Assembly (NCBI GenBank): GCA_037176705.1
Contig: CM073893.1
Coordinates: 20,026,074 to 20,090,073, forward strand
Length of the DNA: 64,000 bases
Reading direction: 5' to 3'
Source of the DNA: Molossus alvarezi
Taxonomy: Eukaryota; Chordata; Mammalia; Chiroptera; Molossidae
Each line of letters starts with the position of its first letter. The stretch's first letter is position 1. Below the pieces are notes generated by a model, which saw only the letters and a program-made list of their open reading frames with translations, was not told where the DNA came from and did not search any database. Below, one piece after another: positions 1-11,838 of this stretch. The translations under genes and the position numbers were made by a program.

Positions 1-194
1 TGGCCATCAGTCTTCTTTTGAATTTTTTAATCTTTTGTGGTTGCTATTAGCTATAGAACAGAACCCATCTTACCCTTTTAGATCATCTTAATAACTAATA
101 AGACAAAGCTGGCTTATTTTATAATCAACACATATTTAACATGTGTTCCCAGAGATGGCAAGTTGCTCAGAGCAGTAAAACCACAGCCCTCATG

Positions 195-800
195 GGGAGA
201 GAGACAAGGAGTCTGAGTAAACATCACGTGACGGTAAGTGCTCTGAAGGAGAAGTAGGTAATGGGGTGGGATCCTATTTTAGACAGAGTAGTCAGCGAAG
301 ACCTCCTGATAAGGTGATGTTTGGATAGAGGCCCGAACAAAGTAAGGGAGAGCATATGTGGGTACTTGGGGAGAGAGTTCCAAAAAGCAGGACCCCGAGA
401 CCAGAGGGTGCATGCCTGATGAGGGCAGGGGACAGCAATGTGGGTGAGGTGGCTGGGCACAGTGGGTGGAGGGAAGACTGGTGGGTGAGGGCAGAGACCT
501 AGGAGGGACCAGACCATGTCGGCCACAATAAGGACTCCGCTCTTCCTCTGATCCAGGGAAAACTATTGGGAAATTCTGAGCAAAACAGTAATATGGATCC
601 ACATACGCTTTACAAACTTCAATCTGGCTGTTCTGTGGCACTAGACGGGGAAGAGCAGGTGGTGGGTAAAATGGAAGCCGGCCACTGCCGAGGAGGCGCC
701 GCTGTGGTGGGATGAGCGTGCAGCCGTGAGGTGGCGGACCGGCAGCTCCGGGGCCGGTATGAAGGAAGACCTGAAGAGAATTGCAGGTGGGATGGTTGTG
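195..800 (-). mobile_element. L2 LINE fragment, ancient
   Basis: The G-rich stretch has the word order of the minus strand of mammalian L2: 'ccagaccatgt', then 'ggccacaataagga', then 'ctggctg' followed by a region rich in gtgg and gagg. Old and strongly diverged, with no coding capacity. The open frames over this block are shadows. The distal half, from about 640, is assigned by order and composition only. Confidence 0.5.
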
Positions 801-954
801 GGGTTTGAAAAAACAAGCCATCAATAAACACTCCAAGGCTTTTGGCCTAAGCAATTGGTGGAACGAAACTGCTATTTACTGAGATAGGAGAGGAATGGGT
901 GTGTGGGAGTAGGAATGGGGAGTGAGGTGAGTTAGTTATGCTTGGCTGAGTGTA

Positions 955-1330
955 ACTGGAAAACTCAAAGTAGTGATGGCCTAACTAACATAGAAATTCA
1001 TTTATTTTTCATAAAGGAAGATTAAAAATGGGCTGTCTCAAGATGACTCCCTGAGGTTATCAGGATGCAGGCTCATTCCTGCTCCATGGGGTGCTCCTCA
1101 TCCTCAAGGTCCCACGTGGCTGCCAGAACTACAGCCATCATATGTGCATTCCAGGTAACAGGAAGGAAGAAGGAAAAGAATAGAGTACCCCCTCCCTTAT
1201 AGGGAGAATTCCCAAAAGTCCACACACTTACCCTTGCAGATCATTGGCTTAAGGGTAAGTCATATGGCCACATCTGGCTGCAAGGGAGTCTGGGAAATGT
1301 CTTTTCAAGGTTGTGTGTTACACAACCCTA
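955..1330. repeat. Ancient interspersed repeat, family not resolved
   Basis: Contains 'ctaactaacatagaaattcat', a mid-section on 'gctcctcatcctcaaggtc', and a 3' part 'tcatatggccacatctggctgcaagg...ctgggaaatgt'. This arrangement recurs as a diverged copy around 37,640-37,990, so it is an old dispersed repeat. I do not name the family. No coding potential. Confidence 0.4.
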
Positions 1331-2284
1331 AAAAAAATTGGGGTTCTGTTACTGAGGTTCTGAATTAATATTAAGATAAGCCCCAGCTCTCTTCCTTAGA
1401 GTTTGGAGTTTAATTTTGGAAAAAGAGAGCTCTAACCTTGTCTCCGGCACTATCTGAGCTGAGATTCCACATCACTAAACCGCTATTTCAACTGCAAAAT
1501 AAAAGAATTGGACTGAATTGTGTTTAAGCTCCTTTCTAACTGTAACATTGCATGAGTCTGAGTTTGTCTAGTAAGGTAAATATAAGTTTTATAAAAGAGA
1601 AAAAAATATATTTGGAGGAAATATTATGCAAGAAGGTGACTATTAAATGTCTTAAAATTGATATTTGTCATTGAAAGATTCATTTCAAACTTACTTATGA
1701 ATGCAGTTCCATTCTTCTGTTTTTCAGAATGCTTTCTGTACATGGGTATTGATGATTTTAATATGTGCCTGAAATGAAGCATATGAATTTCATACTATTA
1801 CATATTGGATAAACTTGATATTTGTTCTATAGTAAGAAACACTTATTAAAATGTAAATAATCAGATATCCCATTTTTTAACTCCATATATACATTTCTGT
1901 TAGCCTCATTTACCAACTTTTGACATGTTCAACCAATTGAGTACATGTATTCAAATCCACAAGATACAGAATATCTCCATACACATCAAGTCTGTGCAGA
2001 CCTTCAAGGGGTCTGCAGTCTATTACTGGGAATACAATAAGTACACAAATAGGCATGTAACAGGGCAGAACACAAGTTTTCTGAGCGGGGCTTCAAGTGT
2101 TTTGTGTTTGTTTGGGAAGGGAAGCGGGCTACGTGGAGAAGGGGCCATTTGTGGTGGCCTTGGAAACCTGGGTGGGCCAGGTGGAAGGAGTCAGCCACAA
2201 AGGCGTTCTAGGTAAAAGGAAAGGAAGTGTCAGGCGACAGAGGATGTTCAGTTCAGTGGAGAGGAGGTGTGGGGACACAATGGA
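1331..2284. other. Unassigned non-coding DNA
   Basis: AT-rich sequence with no recognised repeat, exon or RNA gene. Open frames at 1,925-2,330 overlap on both strands and show no protein-family signature. Confidence 0.5.
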
Positions 2285-2475
2285 AAGATCATGGCATTTA
2301 GGGTCAAGCGGAGCTGGTGCTAAACCCTGAATGTGCCACTTGCTAGCTGAGACCTTGGGCAAGTCACTTAAACTATTTGGGTCTCATTTTTTCTCATCTG
2401 TAATAGGAGACAAGACTACCCTCTTCATAGGATTATTGTCATATTGAATGTCTATATGTAGTATCATCTGCAATA
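2285..2475 (+). repeat. MIR SINE
   Basis: Core MIR order is visible: 'ccacttgctagctgagaccttgggcaag', then 'cttaaactatttgggtctc', then 'ctcatctgtaataggaga', then 'cctcttcataggattattgt'. Ancient tRNA-derived SINE shared by mammals, with no function evident. Confidence 0.75.
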
Positions 2476-2919
2476 ATTTATATAAAAGAAACTGCCACAG
2501 GGCATAATACTCTGTGCTTCCATAAAGAGCAGGCCCCTCCTCCTATATGGGTAACTGATATGGTCCCTCACCACTTTTTAAGCTATCAAATATTAATGCT
2601 TTTATTAGCAGCATTCATCTGCATTTTATATTTTCTGATTCTGTTTCCCTGCAAATATGCTGAAAACCAACTAAAGTTCTATGGAAGACAGCTGCATAGT
2701 AAAGAGAATGAGGCAGGGGTGTAACTCAGTGGCCTGGTCATTGTGGCCTATTTGCTTCCAGGAACCACCATGAAGGATGAGAAATGCCTTGGTCCACCCA
2801 GGGGAGGTTGCAAACTCTAAAACTGCTGTTCTTGCATCCTCTCCCTTCCCCTCACCTCTCTTCACCCTCAGCACCAGGCTTGTCCAGTTTACTTCCTAAG
2901 TAAAGCTGCATTTCAGCCT

Positions 2920-3530
2920 CTTCTCCCCCAACCCCCCTGGCTCCTCAGCACCTCTCCTCGGAACTTCTGACTATTCTTCAACATCCCCTCTTCCCCCTTT
3001 CATCCACACAACAGTGAGAATAATATTTCCAGAACAGATCTGTTCCTGGCAGTCTCCAACCTAAAATCCTCCACTGAGTTTGGATTCAGCCCTTTCCCTC
3101 CCCCTCCCACCTGCTGCCTTCCCTCCCCCCGCTCTGTGGCTCCAGTCACGCTACCCTCCTTTTCCTACCTGGCAGGGATATTAGTGCTTCCAGGTTCAGG
3201 GCTGTCACATGTACTCCTCCAGCTGGCTGGAAAGTTCCTTCTCAGCTCTACATCCAGTAACTTCTTATCCTCTGGGTTTTTCATCGCCTCCTCTGGGAAG
3301 CCCTTAGACTTTGTCAAGCCTTCAACCCTTCCCCATGTCACATCTTCTCAGAGCATGGCACATGTCTCCTGCAGGGCCTTATCATTGCTTGTGAGGATGC
3401 CTTCATTTGTATGATTAGGGGAGTACTCTGCGTCCACCACCAGTTGGAAGCTCCCTGAGTCTCTGACACCTAGGACAGTGCCTAGGACTGGTAGGTGCCC
3501 TGGGATACAAACCATGGTGCTTCTTCCTTA
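2920..3530 (+). mobile_element. L2 LINE 3' region
   Basis: Pyrimidine-rich block with the plus-strand L2 landmarks: 'aaaatcctccactgag', 'ggctccagtcacgctaccctcc', 'cctcctctgggaagccctt', and the 3' terminal 'tggaagctccctgag...gacagtgcctaggactggtaggtg'. Heavily diverged, dead. Confidence 0.65.
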
Positions 3531-3589
3531 TACATTTAGCTATTGTCTTCAGACCTCTCTAAATGAGTTTCGGGGTGGGGGGGGCTGCA

Positions 3590-4060
3590 CATTCTTTAAT
3601 AACTCTTTCATTCACTTTGTCAATATGCATATTTATTCAATCATCATTCACTGAGTGTCCAAGGACAGTAGGCACTGTGCTTGGTACTAGTTCTACAAGA
3701 CCATTCCTACCCCCACAAAAGCCAGGGGCACTCCGAAGGCTTTGGGCCAGGAGAGCAACATGGTTGAATGAGTGATTCAGGAAAACCACTCCGGCTGCAG
3801 GGAGGACGTTGGAGGGAGGGCTCGGGCTGGAGTCAGGGAGACTCAGATGGGAAACTGGCCCAGTGATTCAGACATGAGATGATGAGGCCTGACAAGGGAC
3901 ATAGCTGTGGACACCGAGAGAAGCACTTAGACAAGGTACCTAGGAGGTAGGAACCACAGGCCTTGGAGTCTGCATGTGAATGGGGCAGAGAAAGGAGCTA
4001 GGATAGCCCCAGCTTGGTGGTGTCATCATTCGTGGAGGAGAAAGCACAGAATGAGGAGGG
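3590..4060 (-). mobile_element. L2 LINE fragments
   Basis: Starts with the reverse-complement L2 end ('cattcactgagtgtccaaggac...ggcactgtgcttgg') and, from about 3,775, continues into 'accactccggctgcagggaggac' and a later interior block. Opposite orientation to the L2 just upstream. Confidence 0.55.
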
Positions 4061-4133
4061 GAGAAAGGATGAGAGGGAAGGAAATGAGTTTAGTAGAACT
4101 AGCTTCCCAAGCCATTTAACAGTTTCTATTTCT

Positions 4134-4156
4134 AAAAAAAAAAAAAAAAAAAAAAA
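4134..4156 (+). repeat. Poly-A run, 23 A
   Basis: Uninterrupted A tract directly upstream of an old minus-strand L1 piece. It is on the wrong strand to be that element's tail, so it may belong to a lost retrocopy. Confidence 0.9.
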
Positions 4157-4189
4157 GGTCTGATTAACCAGAAGCATCATTCACAAGAG

Positions 4190-5300
4190 ACTCTACTTTT
4201 AGGAACAATCAATCTCTCCCAGTCCTTTACCCCTGGCAACTATTGATCTGTTCTCTATAGCTTTGCCTTTTCCAGAATGTCACTCAAATGGAATCATAGT
4301 GTGTAGTCTTCTTCTGAGTCTGGTTTCTTTTACTCAGCTTAAAGCATTTGATTTGTTTATGTTGTTATGTATATCAGTAGTTCCTTCCGTATTACTACTG
4401 AGTAGTCGTGTTAATGCTCTGGATTTACCACAGTTTACTCATTCTGCAGTTGAGGGACTTTTGGTTTATCATTTTGGAGGATTACCAATAAAGTTCCTAA
4501 GCAGCTTCATGTACAGGTTTTTGTGTAGCACAGGACTTAACTTGGGTAAATACTAGGAGTGGGATTGATGTCTTGTATCAGTGACATAATACATTTAAAA
4601 TCATGTTTAATTTTATAAGAAAATATCAAACTGTCTTCCAAAGTGGTTGTTCCTTTTCTGCATTTCTACCAGCAATATAGGAGCTTCCAACTGTTCCACA
4701 TGCTTGCCAGCATGTGAGACTGTAGGGTTTTTGTTTCATTTTTAAATTTTAACCATTCCAATCAGTGTAGTGGTATCTTACTGAGTTTATGGTTTGCATC
4801 CGCTAATGACAAATGATGATGAGCATCTTTTCATGTGTTTATTTTCCATTGGCACATTTTCTTAGGTGAAGTATCTGTTCAGATCTTTGCTCATTGAAAA
4901 ATGTGATTGTTTTCTTTTTATGAAGTTATAAGACCTCTTTATGTATTCTAGATACAAGTCACTGTTGAATATATGATTAGCGATATTCGCTCCCAGTCTG
5001 TGGCTTGTCTCTTCATTCTCTTAACAGCCGGTGTCTTCAGCAGAGTCATAAGTTCTCATTTTTGATGAAGTCCAGTTTAACAATTGTTTTCTTTTACAGA
5101 TTGTGTTTTTTGCATCATATCTAATTACTCTTTACCTAAGCCGAAGACACAAAGATTTTCTTCTGTTTTCCTCTGGAAGTTGTATCTTTGCATTTTGATC
5201 CATTTGAGTACATTTTTGTATAGCGTGTGAAGCACAGATTAAGGTTCTTCTTCTTTTTTTTTTTCCATACGTTTGTGCAGCTGTTCCAGCATCTCTCATT
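4190..5300 (-). mobile_element. Old L1 (L1M-type), C-terminal ORF2 and 3' part
   Basis: Plus-strand text is the reverse complement of L1 3' sequence: 'ggcaactattgatctg', 'caaagtggttgttcc', 'caatcagtgtagtggtatct', 'tttgctcattgaaaaatg', 'tgaagtccagtttaacaat'. Many stops; no intact frame. It lies beside a plus-strand L1 piece at 5,523-5,925, an arrangement that 5' inversion during insertion (twin priming) can produce. Confidence 0.75.
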
Positions 5301-5522
5301 TTCTGGTTGATTTTATTTTTTTCCGCCTTCCCATTGAGTCCCCATGACTTGCGTTTGTACCTATGAGAAAATGTATTGACCATAGAACGCAGAATGTTCC
5401 ATTCTGCTGAAGTTCCTTTCTGTTCCGGGTGTAAGCTGGTTTTCATTCTCTCTATATATGTGAGATTTGTATCTAAAATATCTTTGTTGGCTTTGTTACC
5501 ATGTTCCATATTGGAATAAAAA

Positions 5523-5925
5523 CCTTCTTCACTGAAAAGGGGCATCTCAAAAACAAAGCAAAGCCTACAGCTAACATTACACATGTATACTACACTTAGT
5601 GGTAAAGACTAAATACTTTCCCCATACAATCAATAACAAGGTAAGGATATCTCTTTTCACTATTCCAGTTCAACATCTTACTAGAAGTCCTAACAAGTGC
5701 AGTAAAGTAAGAAAAAAAAAAAGGCATACTGGTTGGAAAGGAAGAAATAAAACTCTCTATGACGGACAACATGATCATCTATGTAGAAAATCCATGGAAT
5801 CTACCAAAATAAATAAATAAATAACCCCAAAACTTTCTAGAACTTATGAGTTTATCATGGTTGCAGGATACAAGGCTAATACACAAAATCCATTGTTCTA
5901 TTTTCTAGCTATAAACACGCGCTCT
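5523..5925 (+). mobile_element. L1 fragment covering part of the ORF2 RT region, inverted
   Basis: Diverged RT-region words in plus orientation: 'cagctaacattacac', 'ttggaaaggaagaaataaaactctct', 'gacaacatgatcatctatgtagaaaatcc', 'gttgcaggatacaaggctaat'. Frames are broken. Upstream in L1 order of the piece at 4,190-5,300 but on the opposite strand. Confidence 0.7.
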
Positions 5926-7184
5926 CTGCTCTGATGCGAAGACCAGCACAGGGGGTAAGAAGGGGAGAGGAAAAGAGTTATAGAACAACACAGTACTTAC
6001 TTTACAGAGCAAGGGGGTCTCGGGCTAAGGCCAGAGCGTGGGAGAGGCCCTTGCCTGCTGACCAGATGCAGAAGGACTAGGATTGCAAGGCTCGGAGCCT
6101 AACGTGGAGAGGGTGAGCGCAAGGCGGGCGGACGTGCCAGAAGTGACCAGGTGGATGTTGTCCTGCCGGCTCACCACGAACCAGCTTCCTCTACCTCCAT
6201 CTCTCTTGCAGTTAAGGAATAAGGAATTGAGCACAGGACCCAGGAGGCAGATACTCCACAGGGCAAAAGACTGGCTTGCTATTGTGCCCACCTCACTGCC
6301 TGGCTCACGTGGGCTCAGCAAATATTTGTTCTCTGCCTCTCGGCTGCTACCTGCCCTGCCTGGAGCGGACCACCTTCCCTTTGTGTCTGTTCCTTTCCAC
6401 TGCAGAGACCCTGGTCGGAGTCACCTTGTCCCTTCCCCAGACCTCTGTGGGGAGCGCTCCAGAAGTGATGTTTGCACAGCCTGATGCTCTTGGGAGCACG
6501 GCGCTCTGTAAACACAGTTTTATTAATAGAGGACGATGAATTTTTAAAAAGTCAATTCTGGCCTTCTCGTCATGACACAGTGTAACCCAAGTCTGCTCTT
6601 TCTTCATCAGAAACCTTGCAGGCCTCGGTTCTGTGCTGAGGACAAGACTTTAGGTAGCAGTTAAGGCCAGAGATGCCCAGGGGAGCCAGGGAGGTCCCGA
6701 GTGATGGAGCACAGCCGCCCAACTCCTGGGAATGTTTAGGAATATAGGTCCAGCGTGTCTTGTCAAGAGAAGACAGAAATCTGTATTTTATGTGAGGTGT
6801 CCTGTTTTAAATATTGGCCTCAATTTCAAAATAAAAGAGCACTGTGAAGGAGTCACATGACACACCTGTCATCTGAGTTTACTCTCCTCCCACTGCCCCT
6901 GCCAGCTGGCTTCTTACCTGTGGCTGCTTTGTCCTAAGGTCAGGTTTCAGCAGTTGAACCCTACCGAGGACAGATGGAGAGCTGAGATCGCAAGGAGGTG
7001 GGCCTAGGTCACCAGCGGAGGGCAGTGTCTGCGCTGGGCAAATTTTAGGCTATGGGTCCTTTACAGGTTCAGCTTTACACTAAGTTTGCCCTTAACGTTT
7101 CCAGTTAGAGGGCTTATGCTAATAAGCTGTATGCTCTACAGCACCGATCCTTAGCCGAACAGGGAGGCTGTGCGGTGAGGCACA
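5926..7184. other. Unassigned non-coding DNA
   Basis: Moderately GC-rich. Several overlapping open frames on both strands near 6,025-6,610 have no family signature and no splice-flanked exon that I can defend. Confidence 0.5.
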
Positions 7185-7370
7185 CAGAGCGGAGCCTGTG
7201 CCAGTACACAGGTCTGGGTTCAAATCCAGCTTCCGTCACCTATTGGTTGTGTGGTGTGGGCAAGTCACTGGACCTTTCTGGACTTCATGTGTGGAAGAGG
7301 AATGGCCGTAGTTCCTAACGCGGAGCACGACCGTGAGAGATGGTGCAAGTAAAGCATCAAGCACCCTCTC
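7185..7370 (+). repeat. MIR SINE
   Basis: 'gtctgggttcaaatccagcttccgtcacc...ttgtgtggtgtgggcaagtcactggacc' followed by a degenerate 3' half. Old MIR. Confidence 0.75.
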
Positions 7371-7945
7371 TGACAGAGTGAAATCCCAGACTGACGGCTT
7401 CCTTCCCCTCAGTGCTCCCGCTCTCTGCATGCAACCTGGGGGATGTGGAAACCCCTGGGGCAACTACTCGGCACAGGAAGATAAGAAAAAGACTGGAGTC
7501 AGCCAGCCTCTGGGACGCGTCCTTCACTCTCAGCAGGCTGCTGGTCTAACTGGGAAACATACCACCAGCCAGCCTCCTCTCCTGATGGGATCAAATAAGT
7601 CCGCAGGACAGAGTGTGGGGCATGGAGTCCTCTTAACACTCGGCATTTACCCTGGGGCTCTGCATGGGTATACAGTGACTCTTTTTCTTGGATAAAGTTT
7701 ATTTTTCTCCCTCCTCCTGGGCTTGTACTAGAGAGCTTGGCAGACCCTCCAAAGTACTTATTACTCATTTCTCAGTTTTCTGTGGACAGATCTCTTCCCT
7801 CCGTCTTCATCTCAGTTATCCTGTGTCTCCCTCTTTCTCTGCCAACTTGCTAACATGGTGAAACAAAACAAAAACTCTGCTAACTAAGGGCTGGGCCAAG
7901 AAGCCAAGTGCCTGAATTCCCAATCTAGCTCTTGTTCATTGATAG

Positions 7946-7946
<1 letters not shown>
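7371..7946. other. Unassigned non-coding DNA
   Basis: No recognisable gene. The 120-codon open frame at 7,333-7,695 begins inside the MIR and has no domain I recognise. Confidence 0.45.
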
Positions 7947-7976
<30 letters not shown>

Positions 7977-8203
7977 TTGTCTAACCTTGACCTGGGGATA
8001 CTTTTCCACTGATTTTTCAGATAGAGTGGAAGAAAGGGACAGAGAGAGAAACATCGATGTAAGAGAGACATATCGATTGGTTGCCTCCTGCATGACCCTG
8101 ACTAGGGCCAGGGATCGAACCTGAAACCCAGGCACAGGCCCTTGACCAGAAATTGAACCCATGACCCTTCAGTCTAACCACTGAGCCAAACCAGTCAGGG
8201 CTC
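7947..8203 (-). mobile_element. VES SINE, long-tail type
   Basis: Reverse-strand VES: the head at 8,203 reads (on the minus strand) 'gccctgactggtttggctcag', with a Pol III B-box-like 'ggttcgat'-type segment. The body ends in the 'atatcctc'-like tail. The tail has become a (GTAT)n microsatellite at 7,947-7,976. Flanks share 'cattgatagt' at 7,937-7,946 and 8,204-8,213, a clear TSD. Confidence 0.93.
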
Positions 8204-8369
8204 CATTGATAGTTTTTACATTCTTTTCTACTTTAAACATTTTAGTGATATCAATTGTTGATTTCATCATAAGATTGCTGTCTGGCTTCCCATTACATTA
8301 CAGATTCTTTGCATGCCCATATAACTTCAGACATGAAATTCTGGAAATAACAGATGGTGAGGAATAGGA

Positions 8370-8860
8370 ACTGGATCTTTTTTTTTTAATTGAGGCAAAA
8401 TTTGCATAGCATAAAATTAATCATTTTAAGGTGTACATTTTAGAAAATTCACACTGTGGTGCAATCACCACTTGTATTTAGTTCCAAAACGTTTTTGTCA
8501 TTTAAAGAAAATCCTGTACCCGTTAAACTGTACTCGCCATCCTCCAGACCCCAGTAACCACTCACTGATCTGTATTCTCTCTCTATAGATTTACATATTC
8601 TGGATATTTCATATCAATGGAGTCATGTAATATGTGGCCATTTGTACCTGGTTCTTCATTTAGAATAATGTTTTCAAGGTTCATCCATGTTGCAGTGTAT
8701 CAAAACTTTATTTCTTTTTATAGATGAGTGATATTCAATTGTATAGACCACATTTTACTTACCCATTCATCCACTGAAGGACATTTGATTTGTTTCCAAT
8801 TTGGGCCATGACAAATAATGCTGCTATGAACCCTTGTGAAGAACTGGGTGTACTTCACCT
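8370..8860 (-). mobile_element. Old L1 (L1M) 3' end
   Basis: Reverse-complement L1 3' landmarks: 'ttaaggtgtacatttta', 'caatcaccacttgtat', 'ttcaaggttcatccatgttgcag', 'cccattcatccactgaaggacatttg'. No intact frame. Confidence 0.75.
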
Positions 8861-9944
8861 TTGTATTGTCTGTTCAGTAGGCCTACACTAAATATCTTTA
8901 AATAGTCCCGTGCGTGGTCAAAAAATGCTTGTGGAAGAAAAAATATTATAATACATTTTTAAAAGTCATGTTACCTCATTTCCACACTGTTTGACGCTTG
9001 ACAAATGTCGTGGGTGCTCACAGTGATAATCATATGGACAATAATAATGCAGAAGACCAAGGATATGTTTATTCTAGAGCTGCACAGAATCAGAGTTGAA
9101 TTTATGATGACAAGATCGGATACCTTGAAGACAAGCGGCCTGTCTTTCGATGTCCCTCAGCTCCTGCAGAAGTCTAGGAAAAGAAAACAAGAGGTCTAGG
9201 ATTAAAGAGGAACGATGCGTTTGCCTGCCTGCCTGCCCAAGGAGCGGGGGGACCACCACCCAGAGAGCGGAGCTGTGACATGCGAGGCAGCCGGGCGACA
9301 AAGACGGGCCTGCTGCCAGGTGACGGGCATCGGGCTGACTCCCCAGAGGGAAGGCAGCAGGTCGACCTGGAGCGGTGAGGAAGCTGTCACAGAAAACCAA
9401 GGCCCTGGGGAAAAGAGCACTGTGGTCGCACATCCGAGAGCAGTCGCATTGTGGGAAGACAAGCCATGCATTGGGCTTTCCAGCGACACGCGAACAAATT
9501 GTCACTATTTCCGAGTCTGTGAAGTAGCAGAGGCGCACGCAGCCCAGTGCCGCCCTCAGCCTTCTGTGCGGCCACTTCCTGCACATCCACAGCTGGCCCG
9601 CGTGTTTCTCGTGGGCTCACCCGCCCGTGGCAGGCTGCAGTGCTGGGAGGCAACGCCCCAGCAGCCGTGGCCAACGACACAACGCTGGAGAATAAGTACC
9701 CCAACTTCCTCCGGTGGGATAACTGTGAAATGCATCCTACACTGGCTTTCAGGGGCCCCCGGCAGGAACGGGCCCCAACAGCTCACAACAAGATATTGCT
9801 CATGAATGTTCTCCACATTGACTTCCTTCCCTTTGCTTTCTCACTTCTCCTCTTTCTTACCAGAATTTCCTAGGATCACCTCAAAAATTAACTATTTGCG
9901 TTCAAATCTTTGTCTTGGGGTATGTTTCAGGAGAAACATAACTG
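8861..9944. other. Unassigned non-coding DNA, GC-rich in the middle
   Basis: About 9,200-9,720 is GC-rich with several overlapping open frames on both strands, the longest 196 codons at 9,215-9,805. None shows a protein-family signature. It could be unique or conserved non-coding sequence. Confidence 0.4.
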
Positions 9945-10403
9945 TTACGGATTGAACAGTTTCTCCCCAAAACGTAAGTTCTAACCTCCCCACCTCCACC
10001 TGTGCATGTGATCTTATTAGAAAATAGGATCTTTGAAAATAAAAAGAGTTAGGATAAGGTCATCTTGGATTAGGGTAGGCCCTAATTCAATATGACCGGT
10101 GTCCTTATAAGAGGAAAAGAAGAATCACAGACACACCAGAGAGCGGCCATGTGACTGTAGAGGCAGAGAGCGGAGCGATGTCTCTACAAGCCAAGGAATA
10201 CCAAGGGTTGCCAGCAGCCGTCAGAAGCTAGGAAAGAGGCATAGAAAGGATTCTCTCTCTCCAGAAACTCCCAAAGAAACCAACCTGCTGATTCCTGGAT
10301 TTTGAACTTCTAGTCTCAAGAACTGTGAGAGAATAAATTTCTATTCCTTTAAGCCCCCTAGCTTGTGTTCCTTTGTTACAGCTTCCTTAGAAAACTAATA
10401 CAT
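9945..10403 (+). mobile_element. Solo LTR of MaLR class (MLT1/MST-like)
   Basis: Starts 'tgttacggattgaacag' and follows MaLR LTR order: 'aggccctaattcaatatgaccggtgtcctta', 'agccaaggaatacc', 'gaacttctagtctcaagaactgtgagagaataaa' (poly-A signal), 'tttgttacagcttccttagaaaactaata'. No internal retroviral sequence. The subfamily cannot be fixed by eye. Confidence 0.75.
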
Positions 10404-10429
10404 CAACCTGTGACAAAAGTGAATGTTTC

Positions 10430-10655
10430 ATTCTCCTGGATTTTCTGAGAGTCTGGGGTTCTGTAGCCACGGGCTTCTGAGCCCCTTACTGCAGGGGTCC
10501 CCGTTGTTCCTGCTCTGGGGTCAGCCTGTGATGATGGGAGAGCAGCAGAGAGGCTGGAAGGAGGAGCCAAATGGACTCTTCTGGAGTCCTCCTGGTGGTG
10601 ACAGCCACTGAAAACCACAGTGTGACCAGACTTTACAAACAGAAAGGACTGGAAA
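10430..10655. repeat. Dispersed repeat, unknown family, copy 1 of 2
   Basis: Very similar to 35,205-35,412 in the same orientation. Shared blocks include 'ccccttactgcaggggtcc', 'gatgatgggagagcagcag', 'tggactcttctggagtcc' and 'aaccacagtgtgaccagac'. No tail, TSD or terminal repeat is clear. The minus strand keeps a partly shared open frame in both copies, which recent duplication alone could explain. Confidence 0.7.
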
Positions 10656-10704
10656 TGCCTGATGTTTCTGTAACGTTTACAGATCTTTTCCATACACATC
10701 CGTA

Positions 10705-10717
10705 CCCCCCCCCCCCC
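10705..10717 (+). repeat. C13 homopolymer
   Basis: Thirteen consecutive C. Length is prone to sequencing error; the minus strand is a G13 run. Confidence 0.9.
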
Positions 10718-10879
10718 ATTCACATATAACTGAGCTTGCACGGCTTTCAAACGCTAAGGTATGTTGTCTGTCATTTTAGATGGACCACCACATCACTAAT
10801 TAAACACTGACACATACTTGCTGTGTCACATTGTTTCTAGGAGTGGCATCCCCTCAGTATCTCCGCTTGAAGTTTCAAC

Positions 10880-11838
10880 GATTTGGACAGCTATAATACA
10901 ACAAAGGATTCCCTGCTTAATTCACAAACATGTCTGAGAAATCCACGCACTGAAACATCTAAAGGTGGGCAAGTGGGAGCGAACGGAGAAGGCAAGACGG
11001 GAGGAGAGCTGAAAGGAACCACAGGCACAGACCTGCAATGGGGAGTTTACTGCCAGGCTCAACCCAGAGAGGGAGGAATCAAGCTGTGGCTGGCACCCGC
11101 CTGGGAGGAGCAGAGACTTAGTGGGCATTCCTGCAGGAATGGGCAGTACTAACTGCGGGTGAGCCCGGGGACCTGGGCAGGGACCAAGCACAGAAATGCG
11201 GCCACAGTTGTCTGGCGATCAGCATTCCGGACAGAGAAACAAAGCCATGGAGTCTGGCCACCTTCTGTTAACCTGCCAGAGCTTGTCTCCCCTTAGCCTT
11301 CATGTCGGATAACAGAGCACATTATCTCCAAACCCCAGAACTGGAACTGCAGAAACATCTTTTACCTGAGTAAAGGGCGTATTCTGCAACTAATCCCGGG
11401 GTTGGGTGGAGGCAGAGGGAGGATGCCATGGAGGTCCACTGGTCATCACCAATGGGAAAGGTAAGCAACAAAGGAGGCGGCTAGGATCCCCCAGCTCACG
11501 CCATCCCCACACATCGTGGCTGCACTGCCAACAACCACCTCTGTGGGAGACAGCGCTGGGAGTTCACAGATTTAAAGCCCCATGACCTACCATGTTCCCT
11601 TGTGGGCTTGGTACCCTGGGACTGGGGCAACTGGATCACAGGGAGGCACCTACCCTCCCAGGGAACACAGGCCATTTGCCACCACCCCACAGAGATCTGA
11701 AAATCCAGGTAAATGCAAGAGAGCTGAATAACTTGTGATTTAGTGCCACCTACTGGAAAACAACAAAAAGACTCCTTACCAATCTACTAGAGAAGTGCCA
11801 CTCATACATGGATACCTAGACAAAGAATCCTTTAAATA
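10880..11838 (+). other. Possible 5' UTR of the outer old L1, otherwise unassigned
   Basis: GC-rich text directly upstream of a degenerate L1 ORF1 start, with style typical of old L1 5' UTRs ('gatttaaagccccatgacc', 'ggaggcacctaccctcccag', 'gcaagagagctgaataac'). The 5' limit is not visible. The part before about 11,380 may be unrelated. Confidence 0.35.

Noticed and set aside
223..854. 191-codon minus-strand frame
   Set aside because: Lies over an ancient L2; Pro/Ser-rich chance translation.
9215..9873. Overlapping open frames up to 196 codons in a GC-rich stretch
   Set aside because: Open on both strands, no domain signature, and no defensible splice sites or initiation context.
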